64,000 bases of DNA from Geobacter argillaceus (GTDB taxonomy: Bacteria > Desulfobacterota > Desulfuromonadia > Geobacterales > DSM-12255): contig NZ_VLLN01000014.1 of the NCBI RefSeq assembly GCF_007830735.1, positions 40,857-104,856 of the forward strand, given 5' to 3'. This document shows, piece by piece, positions 18,308 through 26,971 of the stretch (positions are counted from its first letter, which is position 1; every line of letters begins with the position of its first letter). Position numbers and translations under genes: made by a program. The notes below the pieces were generated by a model that was not told the DNA's origin, did no database searches, and worked only from the letters and a program-made list of their open reading frames with translations.

Positions 18308-20796
18308 TAACGGTGCTCCGCCAGTGAAGCCACAGCGGCGGCCGACTGCTCAACGATGGCGTCAACAGCTTGACCGCCAAACCGAATCGGCTCACCAAAG
18401 GTCACCACCACCCGGCCCCGGCGGGGCCAGTGCGCGTCACGGGGGAGGACCCGCTCCAGCCCATCGATCCGTACCGGTACGACCGGGATGGCCAGCTCCT
18501 GCACCATCACCCCCAGGCCGCGCCGGAAAGGGAGCATCCGGCCGTTCCGGGTCCGCTCCCCTTCCGGAAACACCAGGATGCTGATGCCGTGATCCACGAG
18601 CCGTCCCATATGCTGCAGGGTGGCGCGAAATCCGCTCGACTGCGGGAGTGGAAACAGATTGAGGAACAGGGTGCCGTACTCGTAGGTGAGCCGCTTCCAG
18701 ATCCGTTGCGGCCAGCTCCTGAAGTTCTGGAAAAAGAATTCCGCCCACGCCGCCGTAGCGGTCCGGTAGCGGCTTTCCGCCGGGAGCGCGAACATGACTG
18801 CCGGCTGGTCCAGATAGCTGGTATGGTTGGCAATGAACAGAACCGGTTCGTCAAGGCCGTTCAGCCGCTCAAGGCCATGCACCTCAAGGGTTACATACAG
18901 ATGGAACAGGAGTCGGTGGAGCAGCAGGTCGGCCGCCCGGCGCAGGAAGACGATCGGGGCACTGTTGGTCCAGAACCTTAAGCCCCGGGGGAGTGCCACC
19001 TTGGCCCGGTCCGCGATCATCCGGCGCAGGTCTGCCACCCGGCTCTGCGGGCCGATCAGCGCATCATCCAGATCCAGCCGGTACTCCAGCTCGATGGCAT
19101 TAACCAGTTCCAGGCGACCGATGGAGGTAAGCCCGAGATCGGCCACCAGGAATGACTCTTCCCTGACCTCAGCAAGGTTCGAATCGGTGATCCGGGCAAC
19201 AAGCCCGATCAACCGATCGGCACTGGCCTGCGCCTCCCCTCCTGCCCGCTCGGCCCGCAAACGCTCCTTCACCATGAATTTCCGGACCTTCAGGGTGGTG
19301 GTCTTGGGGAATTCTGCCTCTGGCCAGAGCCCCCAGCCGGTAATCCTGTGCAGCTCGTCCAGTTGGCCGTTGACCTCGCCGACGATCGCTTCCAGGGGCC
19401 GGCCGCTTCCGTCGGGGATGATCACAGCAAAGACCTCGTCCCCACTGCCACGGTCAATGCCGATGACGCAGGCTTCCCGGACGCCGGCAGTTCTCCCCAG
19501 GATATTCTCAAGCTCGTCAGGGTAGACGTTGATACCGGCGCCGGTAACGATCATCTCCTTGAGCCGCCCCTTCAGACGCAGCGTCCCATCGGGCAGGAAC
19601 TCCCCCACGTCTCCGGTCCGGAACCACCCATCAGGGGTGAAACTCTCACGGGTGGCCGCTTCATTCCGGTAGTACCCGGGAAAGATGTTCTCCCCCCGCG
19701 CTACCACCTCCCCCCCTTCGATCCTGATCTCGATCCCGGGCAGGGACCAGCCGACTGCACCTGCCTGCTGGCACTCCATGGTGTTGGCGGTGAGTACCGG
19801 CGCGCATTCGGTCAGGCCGTACCCTTCGACCACGGTAAAGCCAAGGGTATCCCAGAAGGTGAAGACCTCAGGAGAAAGGGGGGCCCCCCCGGAGACAAAC
19901 AGGGTGAAATGCCGGCCGAATTTCCTCTTGATCGGTGCAAAGAGAACCTTCCTGGCCCCCTGGGGGAGCCGGGGCGACGCCTGTACAAGCCGGTCGAAAA
20001 GGCCTGCAAGCCCCTTGGCCGCCAGTTCTCCCTCGATCGAACCCTTGAGAAGTTGCAGCAGGCGCGGCACGGCAATGACGGCATAAATATCCTCTTCGGC
20101 CAGAGAGGCCATGATGGCAGAGGGTTTCAAGGTCCGGAGATGGACAATGGTTGCCCCGTGGAACAGGGGAACAAAGAACCCTCCCATCTGTTCGAACATG
20201 TGGGAGAGGGGCAGGAGAGAGAGAAAGCTGAACCTGTCGTTAACGACCGGGATATGGGCATCCACCTGCAGGAGATTGGCGACCAGGTTCCTGTGGGTCA
20301 GCATCACCCCCTTGGGGTTGCCGGTCGTACCGGAGGTGTAGACCAGTTCGGCCAGATCGGCTGGACCTGTTCCGGGGCGGCCGGTAAAGGGCTCCGTCTC
20401 GGCGAGGCGCGTTTCCAACTCTTCAAGAAACGCAGACGGGAAGCCATCCAGACACTCCAGCTTCAGGCGACTCTGGAATACGAAAGAGACCTCAGCGAGA
20501 CGGGCAATGGACTCGGCCCGGTCCCGGCCGGACATGAAGTCGACTGGCACCACCACCCCGCCCCTGGCAACGGTTCCCCAGAAAGCGATGGCCCATCCCG
20601 GCCCGTTCGGCCCCCAGAGCAGGACCCGATCTCCCTCCTTAACCCCGGCCGCAGCAAGGTAACCGGCCATGCGGAGCCCTAGATCATGGAGATCGCCATA
20701 GCGGTAGAGAAAACGGCGGACGCCGGTGCGATACACCAAGGCCGTTGCCACTCCCCGGCCGGAAAATGTATGGAACAGGTCCAGCAGGGTCTCCAT
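18307..20796 (-). CDS. AMP-ligase / acyl-carrier / 1-acylglycerol-phosphate acyltransferase fusion
   Basis: 829 residues with three modules. Residues about 1-500 form an acyl-adenylating enzyme (YTSGTTGNPKG at 153-163, GYGLTE, and GWFRTGD). Residues about 535-610 look like an acyl-carrier domain with the attachment-type segment DLGLTSIGRLELV, where Ser would hold phosphopantetheine. Residues about 640-829 form a PlsC acyltransferase with NHTSYLD (HX4D) and FPEGERT. This resembles Aas-type lysophospholipid recycling with an added carrier. It precedes the P-type ATPase with overlapping stop/start codons. Confidence 0.9.
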   Translation of the reverse strand: METLLDLFHTFSGRGVATALVYRTGVRRFLYRYGDLHDLGLRMAGYLAAAGVKEGDRVLLWGPNGPGWAIAFWGTVARGGVVVPVDFMSGRDRAESIARLAEVSFVFQSRLKLECLDGFPSAFLEELETRLAETEPFTGRPGTGPADLAELVYTSGTTGNPKGVMLTHRNLVANLLQVDAHIPVVNDRFSFLSLLPLSHMFEQMGGFFVPLFHGATIVHLRTLKPSAIMASLAEEDIYAVIAVPRLLQLLKGSIEGELAAKGLAGLFDRLVQASPRLPQGARKVLFAPIKRKFGRHFTLFVSGGAPLSPEVFTFWDTLGFTVVEGYGLTECAPVLTANTMECQQAGAVGWSLPGIEIRIEGGEVVARGENIFPGYYRNEAATRESFTPDGWFRTGDVGEFLPDGTLRLKGRLKEMIVTGAGINVYPDELENILGRTAGVREACVIGIDRGSGDEVFAVIIPDGSGRPLEAIVGEVNGQLDELHRITGWGLWPEAEFPKTTTLKVRKFMVKERLRAERAGGEAQASADRLIGLVARITDSNLAEVREESFLVADLGLTSIGRLELVNAIELEYRLDLDDALIGPQSRVADLRRMIADRAKVALPRGLRFWTNSAPIVFLRRAADLLLHRLLFHLYVTLEVHGLERLNGLDEPVLFIANHTSYLDQPAVMFALPAESRYRTATAAWAEFFFQNFRSWPQRIWKRLTYEYGTLFLNLFPLPQSSGFRATLQHMGRLVDHGISILVFPEGERTRNGRMLPFRRGLGVMVQELAIPVVPVRIDGLERVLPRDAHWPRRGRVVVTFGEPIRFGGQAVDAIVEQSAAAVASLAEHR

Positions 20797-20891
20797 GGGG
20801 TCTCCGTCGCAGCAAATGAATTGCCAAGCAGTATCCGTTACAGTATAAGGGATTGGTCGGAAGCCGCAACAATAGCTATTCAGGGAGTATC

Positions 20892-21023
20892 ATGAAGATA
20901 CGGCTCGGCCGGGTGCTGGTGAAATTCGGGGGAGGTAATCATTCGTCTTGCCGAACCATCGGTCCTCAGTATGGCTCTGGAAGGAAAGGCCCCCACCTGT
21001 CGGTCAAAGCGGCTCTTTCTTAG
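20892..21023 (+). pseudogene. Possible remnant of an MshEN-like N-terminus
   Basis: A 43-codon frame after GGGAGT begins MKIRLGRVLVKFGGG, like the RLGxxLVxxG start of MshEN/GspE N-terminal domains, then loses similarity. It lies in the 360-bp gap before a CheY gene and upstream of a protein with the same kind of motif. It could be chance; the rest of the gap (20797-21156) shows nothing else I can name. Confidence 0.25.
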
Positions 21024-21156
21024 AAATTCTCATCCTGCGCAATATAGATACTGTTGTCATGATTGCACCAAAGTCATACGCCACTATAATTCGATTAAAT
21101 GTTTTCCAACATGCTTCCGATACATCACCATACCGATTCAACGCAAGGAGGACCTG

Positions 21157-21531
21157 ATGAGAAAGGTTTTGATTGTCGATGACAGCATCGCTGTTGCGCG
21201 CCAGCTGGAAAAGATGCTGGCAGAAAGCGGAGATTTTGAGGTCGTTGGCCATGGCAAGAACGGCATGGAGGCCATCAAGATGCACCAGAGCCTTCATCCG
21301 GATATCATCTGCATGGACATGAACATGCCGGTCATGGACGGCCTGACTGCACTCCGCACCCTGACCGCTCTGGATAAAAACGTGAAAATCGTGATGGTTA
21401 CCTCCCTGGGAGGGGTTGGGGATAAATATACCGAGGCACTCAAACTGGGGGCCAGGAACGTAATCTCCAAGCCGTTCGAACAGGAAACGGTCCTCAAGGT
21501 CCTCCGCGACTTGTGTCCCCCCACCGCTTGA
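21157..21531 (+). CDS. CheY-like single-domain response regulator
   Basis: 124 residues, a stand-alone receiver domain. The acidic pair DD at 8-9, the phosphoacceptor D54 (IICMDMNMP), the switch Thr in VTS and Lys in SKPF are all present. AAGGAGGACCTG precedes the ATG, which rules out the longer open frame starting at 20971. The next gene, a CheX/CheC-like protein, begins 49 bp later, suggesting a chemotaxis or signalling pair in which the partner may act as a phosphatase. Confidence 0.92.
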   Translation: MRKVLIVDDSIAVARQLEKMLAESGDFEVVGHGKNGMEAIKMHQSLHPDIICMDMNMPVMDGLTALRTLTALDKNVKIVMVTSLGGVGDKYTEALKLGARNVISKPFEQETVLKVLRDLCPPTA

Positions 21532-21580
21532 TTGATCAACGCATCGAGCGGCCCGCTGCCGCTATAAAGGAGGAGGAAAT

Positions 21581-22441
21581 ATGGCTGTCATGTTTTTCGG
21601 GCAATACCTGGTAGAAAAGGGTCTCGTCACCAGGGAAGTCCTTTTGCAGGCTATAGAACTGCAGGAATCGGTCAACCTGAGTGTCGGCGCCGTGGCGGTG
21701 TCCATGGGATTCCTCACCGAAACCGACGTGGAACGTATCAACCAGGCCCAGCGGACCGAGGATCTCCGCTTTGGCGACATGGCCGCCAAACTGGGGCTGC
21801 TGAACCAGGACCAGTTTCAGCAGGTGTTGACGAAACAGAAGAATAACCATCTTTACATTGGCGAGGCACTCGTAAAGGTAGGCGGACTGACCAGCGATGA
21901 TCTACCCCTCTATCTGGAGGAGTTCAAACAGAACCAGGCCCAGTACGTCACCGACCGGGTCATTATTCCAGAGGGAGTCGCCAACGCGCAAATCTGGGAG
22001 GTCTTTGCCGACCTCACCTACAAAATGCTGACCCGCGTCGCCCGGCTCACTTTCCACAGCGAGCCCGCCCGGGTCGCCACGGCACTACCCCCGTTCTCGA
22101 CCATTGCCGCCATGGATTTCACCGGAGATGTGAGCGGTACCTACCTCTTTGCGGTACAGGATGGTGCCCGCAAACGGATCGCCAGTGCCATCCTGAATCA
22201 GGAAAATGTCGACTTAGAGGAAGAGGAAGTCCTTGACGACACGGTCATGGAATTCGTGAATGTGGTCTGCGGCAATATTGCGGCAAAGGTCGCGCAACTA
22301 GGCAGCTCATTCGAGATCGAACCACCCGAACTGCTGGACGGAAGCAGCGGCCTCCCGGTGTCCCCCGACCGCACCGGCATCCTGTTCCCCATCTCCCTCT
22401 CGGATGGCGAACAGGCCTCGATGGCCATCTTTATCAAATAA
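21581..22441 (+). CDS. CheX-like protein with N-terminal MshEN-type repeats
   Basis: 286 residues. The N-terminal half has three related motifs: FGQYLVEKGLVTREVL, RFGDMAAKLGLLNQDQF and YIGEALVKVGGLTSDDL. They follow the pattern of MshEN domains, some of which bind c-di-GMP. The C-terminal half (about 150-286) resembles CheX/CheC phosphatase-like domains (AAMDFTGDVSGTYLFAV and a DTVMEFVNVVCGNIAAK helix). It follows the CheY gene on the same strand and ends in a strong terminator. A phospho-CheY phosphatase role is inference. Confidence 0.75.
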   Translation: MAVMFFGQYLVEKGLVTREVLLQAIELQESVNLSVGAVAVSMGFLTETDVERINQAQRTEDLRFGDMAAKLGLLNQDQFQQVLTKQKNNHLYIGEALVKVGGLTSDDLPLYLEEFKQNQAQYVTDRVIIPEGVANAQIWEVFADLTYKMLTRVARLTFHSEPARVATALPPFSTIAAMDFTGDVSGTYLFAVQDGARKRIASAILNQENVDLEEEEVLDDTVMEFVNVVCGNIAAKVAQLGSSFEIEPPELLDGSSGLPVSPDRTGILFPISLSDGEQASMAIFIK

Positions 22442-22466
22442 CCGCCCAGCCTTGATCACAACTCAA

Positions 22467-22500
22467 CGAAAAAGCCACCTGGTTTCAGGTGGCTTTTTCG
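22467..22500. terminator. Strong bidirectional terminator
   Basis: A perfect 15-bp stem CGAAAAAGCCACCTG/CAGGTGGCTTTTTCG with a GTTT loop lies between the convergent CheX-like and DsbC genes. Confidence 0.92.
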
Positions 22501-22534
22501 TTTATGCAATTGAGAGAATCAGGGAAGAAGTCTG

Positions 22535-23230
22535 CTACTTGAGCAGCTCCTCAATCCTTTTCAGATCGGCACCGACCACCTGCTTGCCGTCGATGAAGAA
22601 CGTCGGCGTCCCGTTAACCCCTATCTGTCTGGCCAGGTTCATCTGCACCTGGGCAAGGGCCTTGATCTCCTCCCCCACCTTGGTCTCGGGCAGGCTCTTG
22701 CCGGCCATGGCGTCTTCGTAGGCAGCAGCCTTGTCCTTGGCAGCCAGGATCGCCTCAACCTTGGCAGCAGCAGCCGGATGGGCAAACGGGGCGAAGAAGA
22801 TGTAGCGGGTCAGGTCGGTCCGCCCCTTGAGGAACTCAGAAGCTTTGCGGCAGTAGGGACAATCGGGATCGGTAAACTCGATCACCACATGCTTTCCATT
22901 GCCGATCCTGACCGCCTTGTCCAGGGGGAGATCCTTCACCTTTTGGGCCGCCAGCTCCCCCTTGCGTTCAGCGGTCAGATTGCGCAACGCCTTGGTGTAT
23001 ATCTCCCCGACGATCAACAGATCCTTTTCCGGGTAGAAATAAAGCACATTCTGCCCGGAGACCACCTCGTAGAGGCCGTTGATGTCGGTCGGTCGAATGG
23101 AGTCGACCTTGACCTGGGGAAAGGCCTCCTTGATCGCCACATCGGGTTTGACCACCAGAGAGGCGGCATACGCCGAGCCGTTAGCCAGCAACATGCCGCC
23201 GACAAGGCCAGCCACAAGGGTACGCTTCAT
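22535..23230 (-). CDS. dsbC: DsbC-type periplasmic thiol:disulfide isomerase
   Basis: 231 residues with a signal peptide (cleaved near AYA at 20-22), an N-terminal dimerisation-like region, and a thioredoxin-fold domain with the active site CPYC at 124-127. The FFIDGKQVVGADL segment near the end carries the region of the cis-Pro loop. It would reshuffle wrong disulfides in periplasmic proteins, including multiheme cytochromes. It lies 48 bp downstream of an L,D-transpeptidase gene on the same strand. Confidence 0.85.
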   Translation of the reverse strand: MKRTLVAGLVGGMLLANGSAYAASLVVKPDVAIKEAFPQVKVDSIRPTDINGLYEVVSGQNVLYFYPEKDLLIVGEIYTKALRNLTAERKGELAAQKVKDLPLDKAVRIGNGKHVVIEFTDPDCPYCRKASEFLKGRTDLTRYIFFAPFAHPAAAAKVEAILAAKDKAAAYEDAMAGKSLPETKVGEEIKALAQVQMNLARQIGVNGTPTFFIDGKQVVGADLKRIEELLK

Positions 23231-23278
23231 AGTCGTTACTCCATTCCGGACAGCGTCTGCTGCCCTTGTGTTAGAATC

Positions 23279-24115
23279 TCAGTTGCGATATACGGGGTTC
23301 GTGCCCCTGACCTCCACCACCGGTGCCTCCTCCAGCAGTTCCAACTCTCCGGCATCGTCCTCATACTCGTCTTCGCCGACGGCCCAGGCATAGACCTTCT
23401 GGGAATCCATGAGCACCGGCTTTTCGGGAATGCCGTACATCCGATTCTGCATCTCTTCGTCGAAAAGGCCGATACAGCCATGGGATGCCGGCTTGCCGGG
23501 AAGGTCGCGGGCATGCAGCCAGTACGCCACGTTGTCCGGGGCTATATAAAAGCGCATGGCATTGTCCATTGGGTATTGATCCTGATCGTCATCGGTGCGG
23601 TACAGGGAAGAGGTGTGGGTCTGGTGCCGTGCATCTATCTGATAGGTGCCGGTCGGGGTTTCAAACCCGGTCTTGCCGGTGGCGGCCGGAACGGAAAACT
23701 TCAGACGACCGTGCTCATAGGCGCCGAGCCACTGTTCGGTCAGGTCAACGAGGATGTACTTATCATACCGCCGGGCCGGTTCGTACTCGCGGGGGAGTGG
23801 CGAGTAATCCTTCAACAGACTGATATCCTTCGGCACTTTGATGGTCATTCCGGGATAGACATGTCGCCGGTCAACACGGTTGAAACGGGCCACCAGGGGC
23901 CAATCACTGCCAAAAAGGGATTCAAGGGTATCGTTCGGCTTTATGAAAAACGGCGTCCAGGGGATATGCCGCTGGCTGGGAAAGTCCACCCGGCTCAGGT
24001 CTTCCTTGGCCGGATCCTGCGGATTGGGCCCCGGTTCGGAGGTGGCCAACGGGCCATAGACCACAATGGCGGACAAGATCGTCATGGCGAGAAAAAGGAC
24101 CGTAACCCTGCGCAT
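23279..24115 (-). CDS. L,D-transpeptidase with LysM-like segment
   Basis: 278-residue periplasmic YkuD-fold enzyme with an N-terminal signal/anchor helix. A LysM-like segment (FIKPNDTLESLF to GMTIKVP, about 57-95) could bind peptidoglycan. The catalytic domain carries H201 and the signature SHGCIGL with nucleophile C214. It probably forms 3-3 peptidoglycan cross-links or attaches proteins to peptidoglycan. The C-terminal tail is acidic. It is followed by dsbC, so its active cysteine may depend on the same redox system (inference). Confidence 0.9.
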   Translation of the reverse strand: MRRVTVLFLAMTILSAIVVYGPLATSEPGPNPQDPAKEDLSRVDFPSQRHIPWTPFFIKPNDTLESLFGSDWPLVARFNRVDRRHVYPGMTIKVPKDISLLKDYSPLPREYEPARRYDKYILVDLTEQWLGAYEHGRLKFSVPAATGKTGFETPTGTYQIDARHQTHTSSLYRTDDDQDQYPMDNAMRFYIAPDNVAYWLHARDLPGKPASHGCIGLFDEEMQNRMYGIPEKPVLMDSQKVYAWAVGEDEYEDDAGELELLEEAPVVEVRGTNPVYRN

Positions 24116-24150
24116 AATTCCAACGTTTCCATTACTGTTGAACCAAATGG

Positions 24151-24177
24151 CGAAAGGGGCTCCAGAGCCCCTTTTTA
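24151..24177. terminator. Hairpin between the transpeptidase and meaB genes
   Basis: AAAGGGGCTC/GAGCCCCTTT with a very short loop and a T run on the plus side. It lies after the meaB stop on the minus strand, so it probably ends that operon, although the T run in that direction is only three bases. Confidence 0.45.
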
Positions 24178-24234
24178 TTGCTTACCACTAGCATGTTTTC
24201 ATTGGCCAGTCAACCCCGTGCAGAAGGACGGCCG

Positions 24235-25185
24235 TTATCGTCCGGGCGTGAAACGCTCCGCCAGCAGTGCCTCGACGGCGCTGTACGGATCAACCGATCG
24301 TGTCACCAACCCATCCACGATCTCTCTAAAGCGGCCATTCACGGTAATCGGCCGGAATACCTCCTGAAAGAGCCGCTCACGCAGGAGTTCCACAAATATC
24401 CGTGCCTGCTTCTCCTCCAGGAAATGCTTGATACGACCGGACGCATAGAGAAATTCCCGGTGGCTTTCCATCTCGCCGACCAGTTCCTCGATCCCCACAC
24501 CGCGGCTCGCCTCGGTCTTCATCACCTTCGGATGCCAGTCCTCGTCGGCCAGTCGGTTCATATCCAGCATGACGGCCAGCTCACGGACAGTCCGGTCAGC
24601 ATCGGCCCGGTCAGCCTTGTTGACGACGAACACGTCGCCAATTTCCAGGATTCCCGCCTTGATGGCCTGGATGTCGTCGCCTAACCCCGGGACCATGACA
24701 ACCACCGTGGTGTGGGCCATCTGGACGATATCCACCTCGTCCTGGCCAACGCCGACGGTTTCCACGATAATCACGTCCATTGCCATGGCATCCATGACAT
24801 TAACCACATCCGAAGTGGAACGGGAGAGCCCCCCAAGATGACCGCGGGTAGCCAGGCTGCGGATGAACACCCCCTCGTCGTCCGCATGGCGGTTCATCCT
24901 GATCCGGTCCCCCAGGATGGCGCCACCGGTAAACGGGCTGGTCGGATCAATGGCCACCACGCCGACCCGCTTGCCCCGTTGCCGGTAGGCGGCGGTGACC
25001 TGGTCGACCAGGGTCGACTTGCCGGCGCCGGGAGGACCGGTAATGCCGATGACATAGGCGTTTCCCGTATGGGGGTAGAGGGCTTTGAGTTCGGGTATGG
25101 CCGAGCTGAAGCCGTCGTCGATATCCCGCATGAGGCGCGATGCCGCCCGGACATCACCCTGAAGAATCCGTTCTGCCAGTCCCAT
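24235..25185 (-). CDS. meaB: MeaB/ArgK-type GTPase chaperone of B12-dependent mutases
   Basis: 316-residue G3E-type GTPase. The P-loop is GPPGAGKST, the Mg/Walker B region includes IIVETVGVGQDEVDI, and base recognition is NKAD. In the family this protein guards methylmalonyl-CoA mutase, gating adenosylcobalamin loading and rescue. It lies in a cluster with a B12-binding domain protein, an adenosyltransferase and two enoyl-CoA hydratase homologues, which supports an acyl-CoA mutase context. Confidence 0.93.
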   Translation of the reverse strand: MGLAERILQGDVRAASRLMRDIDDGFSSAIPELKALYPHTGNAYVIGITGPPGAGKSTLVDQVTAAYRQRGKRVGVVAIDPTSPFTGGAILGDRIRMNRHADDEGVFIRSLATRGHLGGLSRSTSDVVNVMDAMAMDVIIVETVGVGQDEVDIVQMAHTTVVVMVPGLGDDIQAIKAGILEIGDVFVVNKADRADADRTVRELAVMLDMNRLADEDWHPKVMKTEASRGVGIEELVGEMESHREFLYASGRIKHFLEEKQARIFVELLRERLFQEVFRPITVNGRFREIVDGLVTRSVDPYSAVEALLAERFTPGR

Positions 25186-25206
25186 GTGTGCGCTTCCTGT
25201 TAGTGG

Positions 25207-25953
25207 TTATGTCGTCGAAACGGCAGCAAGTGCCGTGACGGTGGCCTGTTCCAGGAGACAACCGTTCTTCAGGTCGACGTCCTGTGAGGCATTGACGAGG
25301 CGTTTGGCAGCGGCAAGCGCGGGCAGTGGCTGCCTGGCGATTCTTTCAGCGTAGGCAACCACCGCCGGCCAGAACTCCGCGGCCGGTAAAACCCGGTCCA
25401 CCAGCCCCATCCGGAGTGCTGACGCAGCATCGTAGGTATCGGTGGTGAGAAATATCTCCCGGGCGTTGTTTCTCCCCACCAGACGGGGCAGCTTCTGGGT
25501 ACCGCAGAACCCGGTCAGGATGCCGATTTTCCCGCCGGGATGGGCAATGGCAAGGCTATCGCTGGCCAGCCGGATGTCGCAGGCAAGCGCCAGATCGCAT
25601 CCCCCACCCATGGCAATCCCGTTCAATGCGCCGATGATCGGCTTCTCGCACTGCTCCATGTCGGCAAAGAGCCCCTGGCCGAGCTCGGCAAAGCTGAACG
25701 CCTCGGCCGGGCCGAACCTGCGAAGCTGGCCGATATCGGCTCCCACGGCAAACGATTCTCCCGGATAGCCGGAAAGCACGATGCAGGAAACCTGCTGGTT
25801 GGCGGCAAGTTCGGCCACAGCCCGCCTCAACTCCCCAAGCATGTTGATGGTCAGCTTGTTGAAACGGCTTCCCGAGGCCATGGTCAGATAGCCGACCCGG
25901 TTCTGCGTCTGTATGGTCAGTTTTTTATAGGGCATAACGTCATGCCGCGCCAC
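25207..25953 (-). CDS. Enoyl-CoA hydratase/isomerase family protein
   Basis: Crotonase-fold protein of 248 residues (or 242 from the ATG at 25935; the 25953 start is GTG and neither site is strong). The oxyanion-hole regions SFAVGADI and GIAMGGGCDLALACD are present. The catalytic glutamates of crotonase are not both obvious, so hydration, isomerisation and other crotonase reactions all remain possible. It lies between meaB and the B12-domain gene. It is related to the hydratase at 26972-27751, suggesting an old duplication in the cluster. Confidence 0.82.
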   Translation of the reverse strand: MARHDVMPYKKLTIQTQNRVGYLTMASGSRFNKLTINMLGELRRAVAELAANQQVSCIVLSGYPGESFAVGADIGQLRRFGPAEAFSFAELGQGLFADMEQCEKPIIGALNGIAMGGGCDLALACDIRLASDSLAIAHPGGKIGILTGFCGTQKLPRLVGRNNAREIFLTTDTYDAASALRMGLVDRVLPAAEFWPAVVAYAERIARQPLPALAAAKRLVNASQDVDLKNGCLLEQATVTALAAVSTT

Positions 25954-25974
25954 AAACGGGCCGGCCTCAACCGG

Positions 25975-26376
25975 TCAGTGGGTGGCCACGTTCTGCCGCA
26001 CCCAGGCAACGATATCTTCGGTGGAGGTGCCGGGGGTGAAGACCTCTTTCACACCGGCAGCCTTGAGCCCGGGAATATCGTCCGGCGGAATGACGCCACC
26101 GCCGAACACAATGATGTCCTCGGCCTTTTTCTCCCGGAAAAGCTGACAGACGCGCGGCAGAAGCGTATTGTGGGCTCCGGAGAGTATGGACAGACCGACG
26201 CAGTCCACATCCTCCTGGATGGCTGCCGACACGATCTGCTCGGGGGTCTGGTGCAGGCCGGTATAGATGACCTCGAACCCCGCATCCCTGAAGGCACGGG
26301 CAACCACCTTTGCTCCACGGTCGTGGCCGTCGAGGCCGGGTTTTCCCACCAGTACGCGCAATTTCCGTTCAGCCAT
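25975..26376 (-). CDS. Cobalamin-binding domain protein (methylmalonyl-CoA mutase C-terminal type)
   Basis: 133 residues from the ATG at 26376, which follows AAAAGGAGGACTGACC; the frame is open to 26409 without a site. The sequence is a stand-alone B12-binding Rossmann domain with [13 protein letters not shown] (the DxHxxG cobalt-ligand motif), SILSGAH and FGGGVIP. It is the small-subunit or C-terminal domain form of methylmalonyl-CoA or related mutases. The catalytic large subunit is not in this cluster. Confidence 0.9.
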   Translation of the reverse strand: MAERKLRVLVGKPGLDGHDRGAKVVARAFRDAGFEVIYTGLHQTPEQIVSAAIQEDVDCVGLSILSGAHNTLLPRVCQLFREKKAEDIIVFGGGVIPPDDIPGLKAAGVKEVFTPGTSTEDIVAWVRQNVATH

Positions 26377-26424
26377 GGTCAGTCCTCCTTTTCCGTTTCC
26401 CTGTATCAAAATTTCGCTTAAACG

Positions 26425-26955
26425 TCACTTTTCGATGCCGACACGGGCCGGTACCCCGGCCTTGTAGTAATGCTTGATCTCCCGCATCTCGGTCACCAGA
26501 TCGGCAGCCTCGATGATCTTCTCGTGGGCGTTCCTGCCGGTCAGGACCAGTTCAACACGAGACGGTTTCAGCCGGATCAGCTCAAGGACCGGCTCCACGT
26601 CCAGCAGGCCGTAGGCGACCGCCCCGTTGATTTCGTCGAGAATGACCAGGTCATACGTGCCGCCGGTCAGGATCTCCCGCGCCAGCACCAGCCCCTCTTC
26701 GGCCAGCTGCCGGTCTTCGGCTGCCGGACCATCCTGCTTAACCCACCCCTTGCGGCCGGTCGTGACGATGGTCAGATATGGGGCCAGCCGCTCGGCAACC
26801 AGATGTTCGCCGTACGGCCCCCCTCCCTTCATGAACTGGACGATACAGACCATCAACTCCCGGCCGACAGCCCTGAGAGCCAAACCCAGGGCAGCGGTCG
26901 TCTTCCCCTTGCCGTTGCCGGTGTAAACCTGTACGCACCCCTGCTCCAGCTTCAT
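26425..26955 (-). CDS. cobO: Cob(I)yrinic acid a,c-diamide adenosyltransferase
   Basis: ATP:corrinoid adenosyltransferase of the CobA/BtuR family, 176 residues. The modified P-loop GNGKGKTTA lies near the N-terminus and VILDEINGAVAYGLL gives the Walker B region. The frame stays open to 27249, but GATGGAGGGACG before the ATG at 26955 and family similarity set the start there. It makes adenosylcobalamin, the cofactor that the neighbouring B12 domain and MeaB handle. Confidence 0.93.
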   Translation of the reverse strand: MKLEQGCVQVYTGNGKGKTTAALGLALRAVGRELMVCIVQFMKGGGPYGEHLVAERLAPYLTIVTTGRKGWVKQDGPAAEDRQLAEEGLVLAREILTGGTYDLVILDEINGAVAYGLLDVEPVLELIRLKPSRVELVLTGRNAHEKIIEAADLVTEMREIKHYYKAGVPARVGIEK

Positions 26956-26971
26956 CGTCCCTCCATCGCGA

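Noticed and set aside
19348..20682. 444-codon plus-strand frame antisense to the ligase/acyltransferase fusion
   Set aside because: Low-complexity composition without motifs; the opposite strand encodes clear enzyme signatures throughout.
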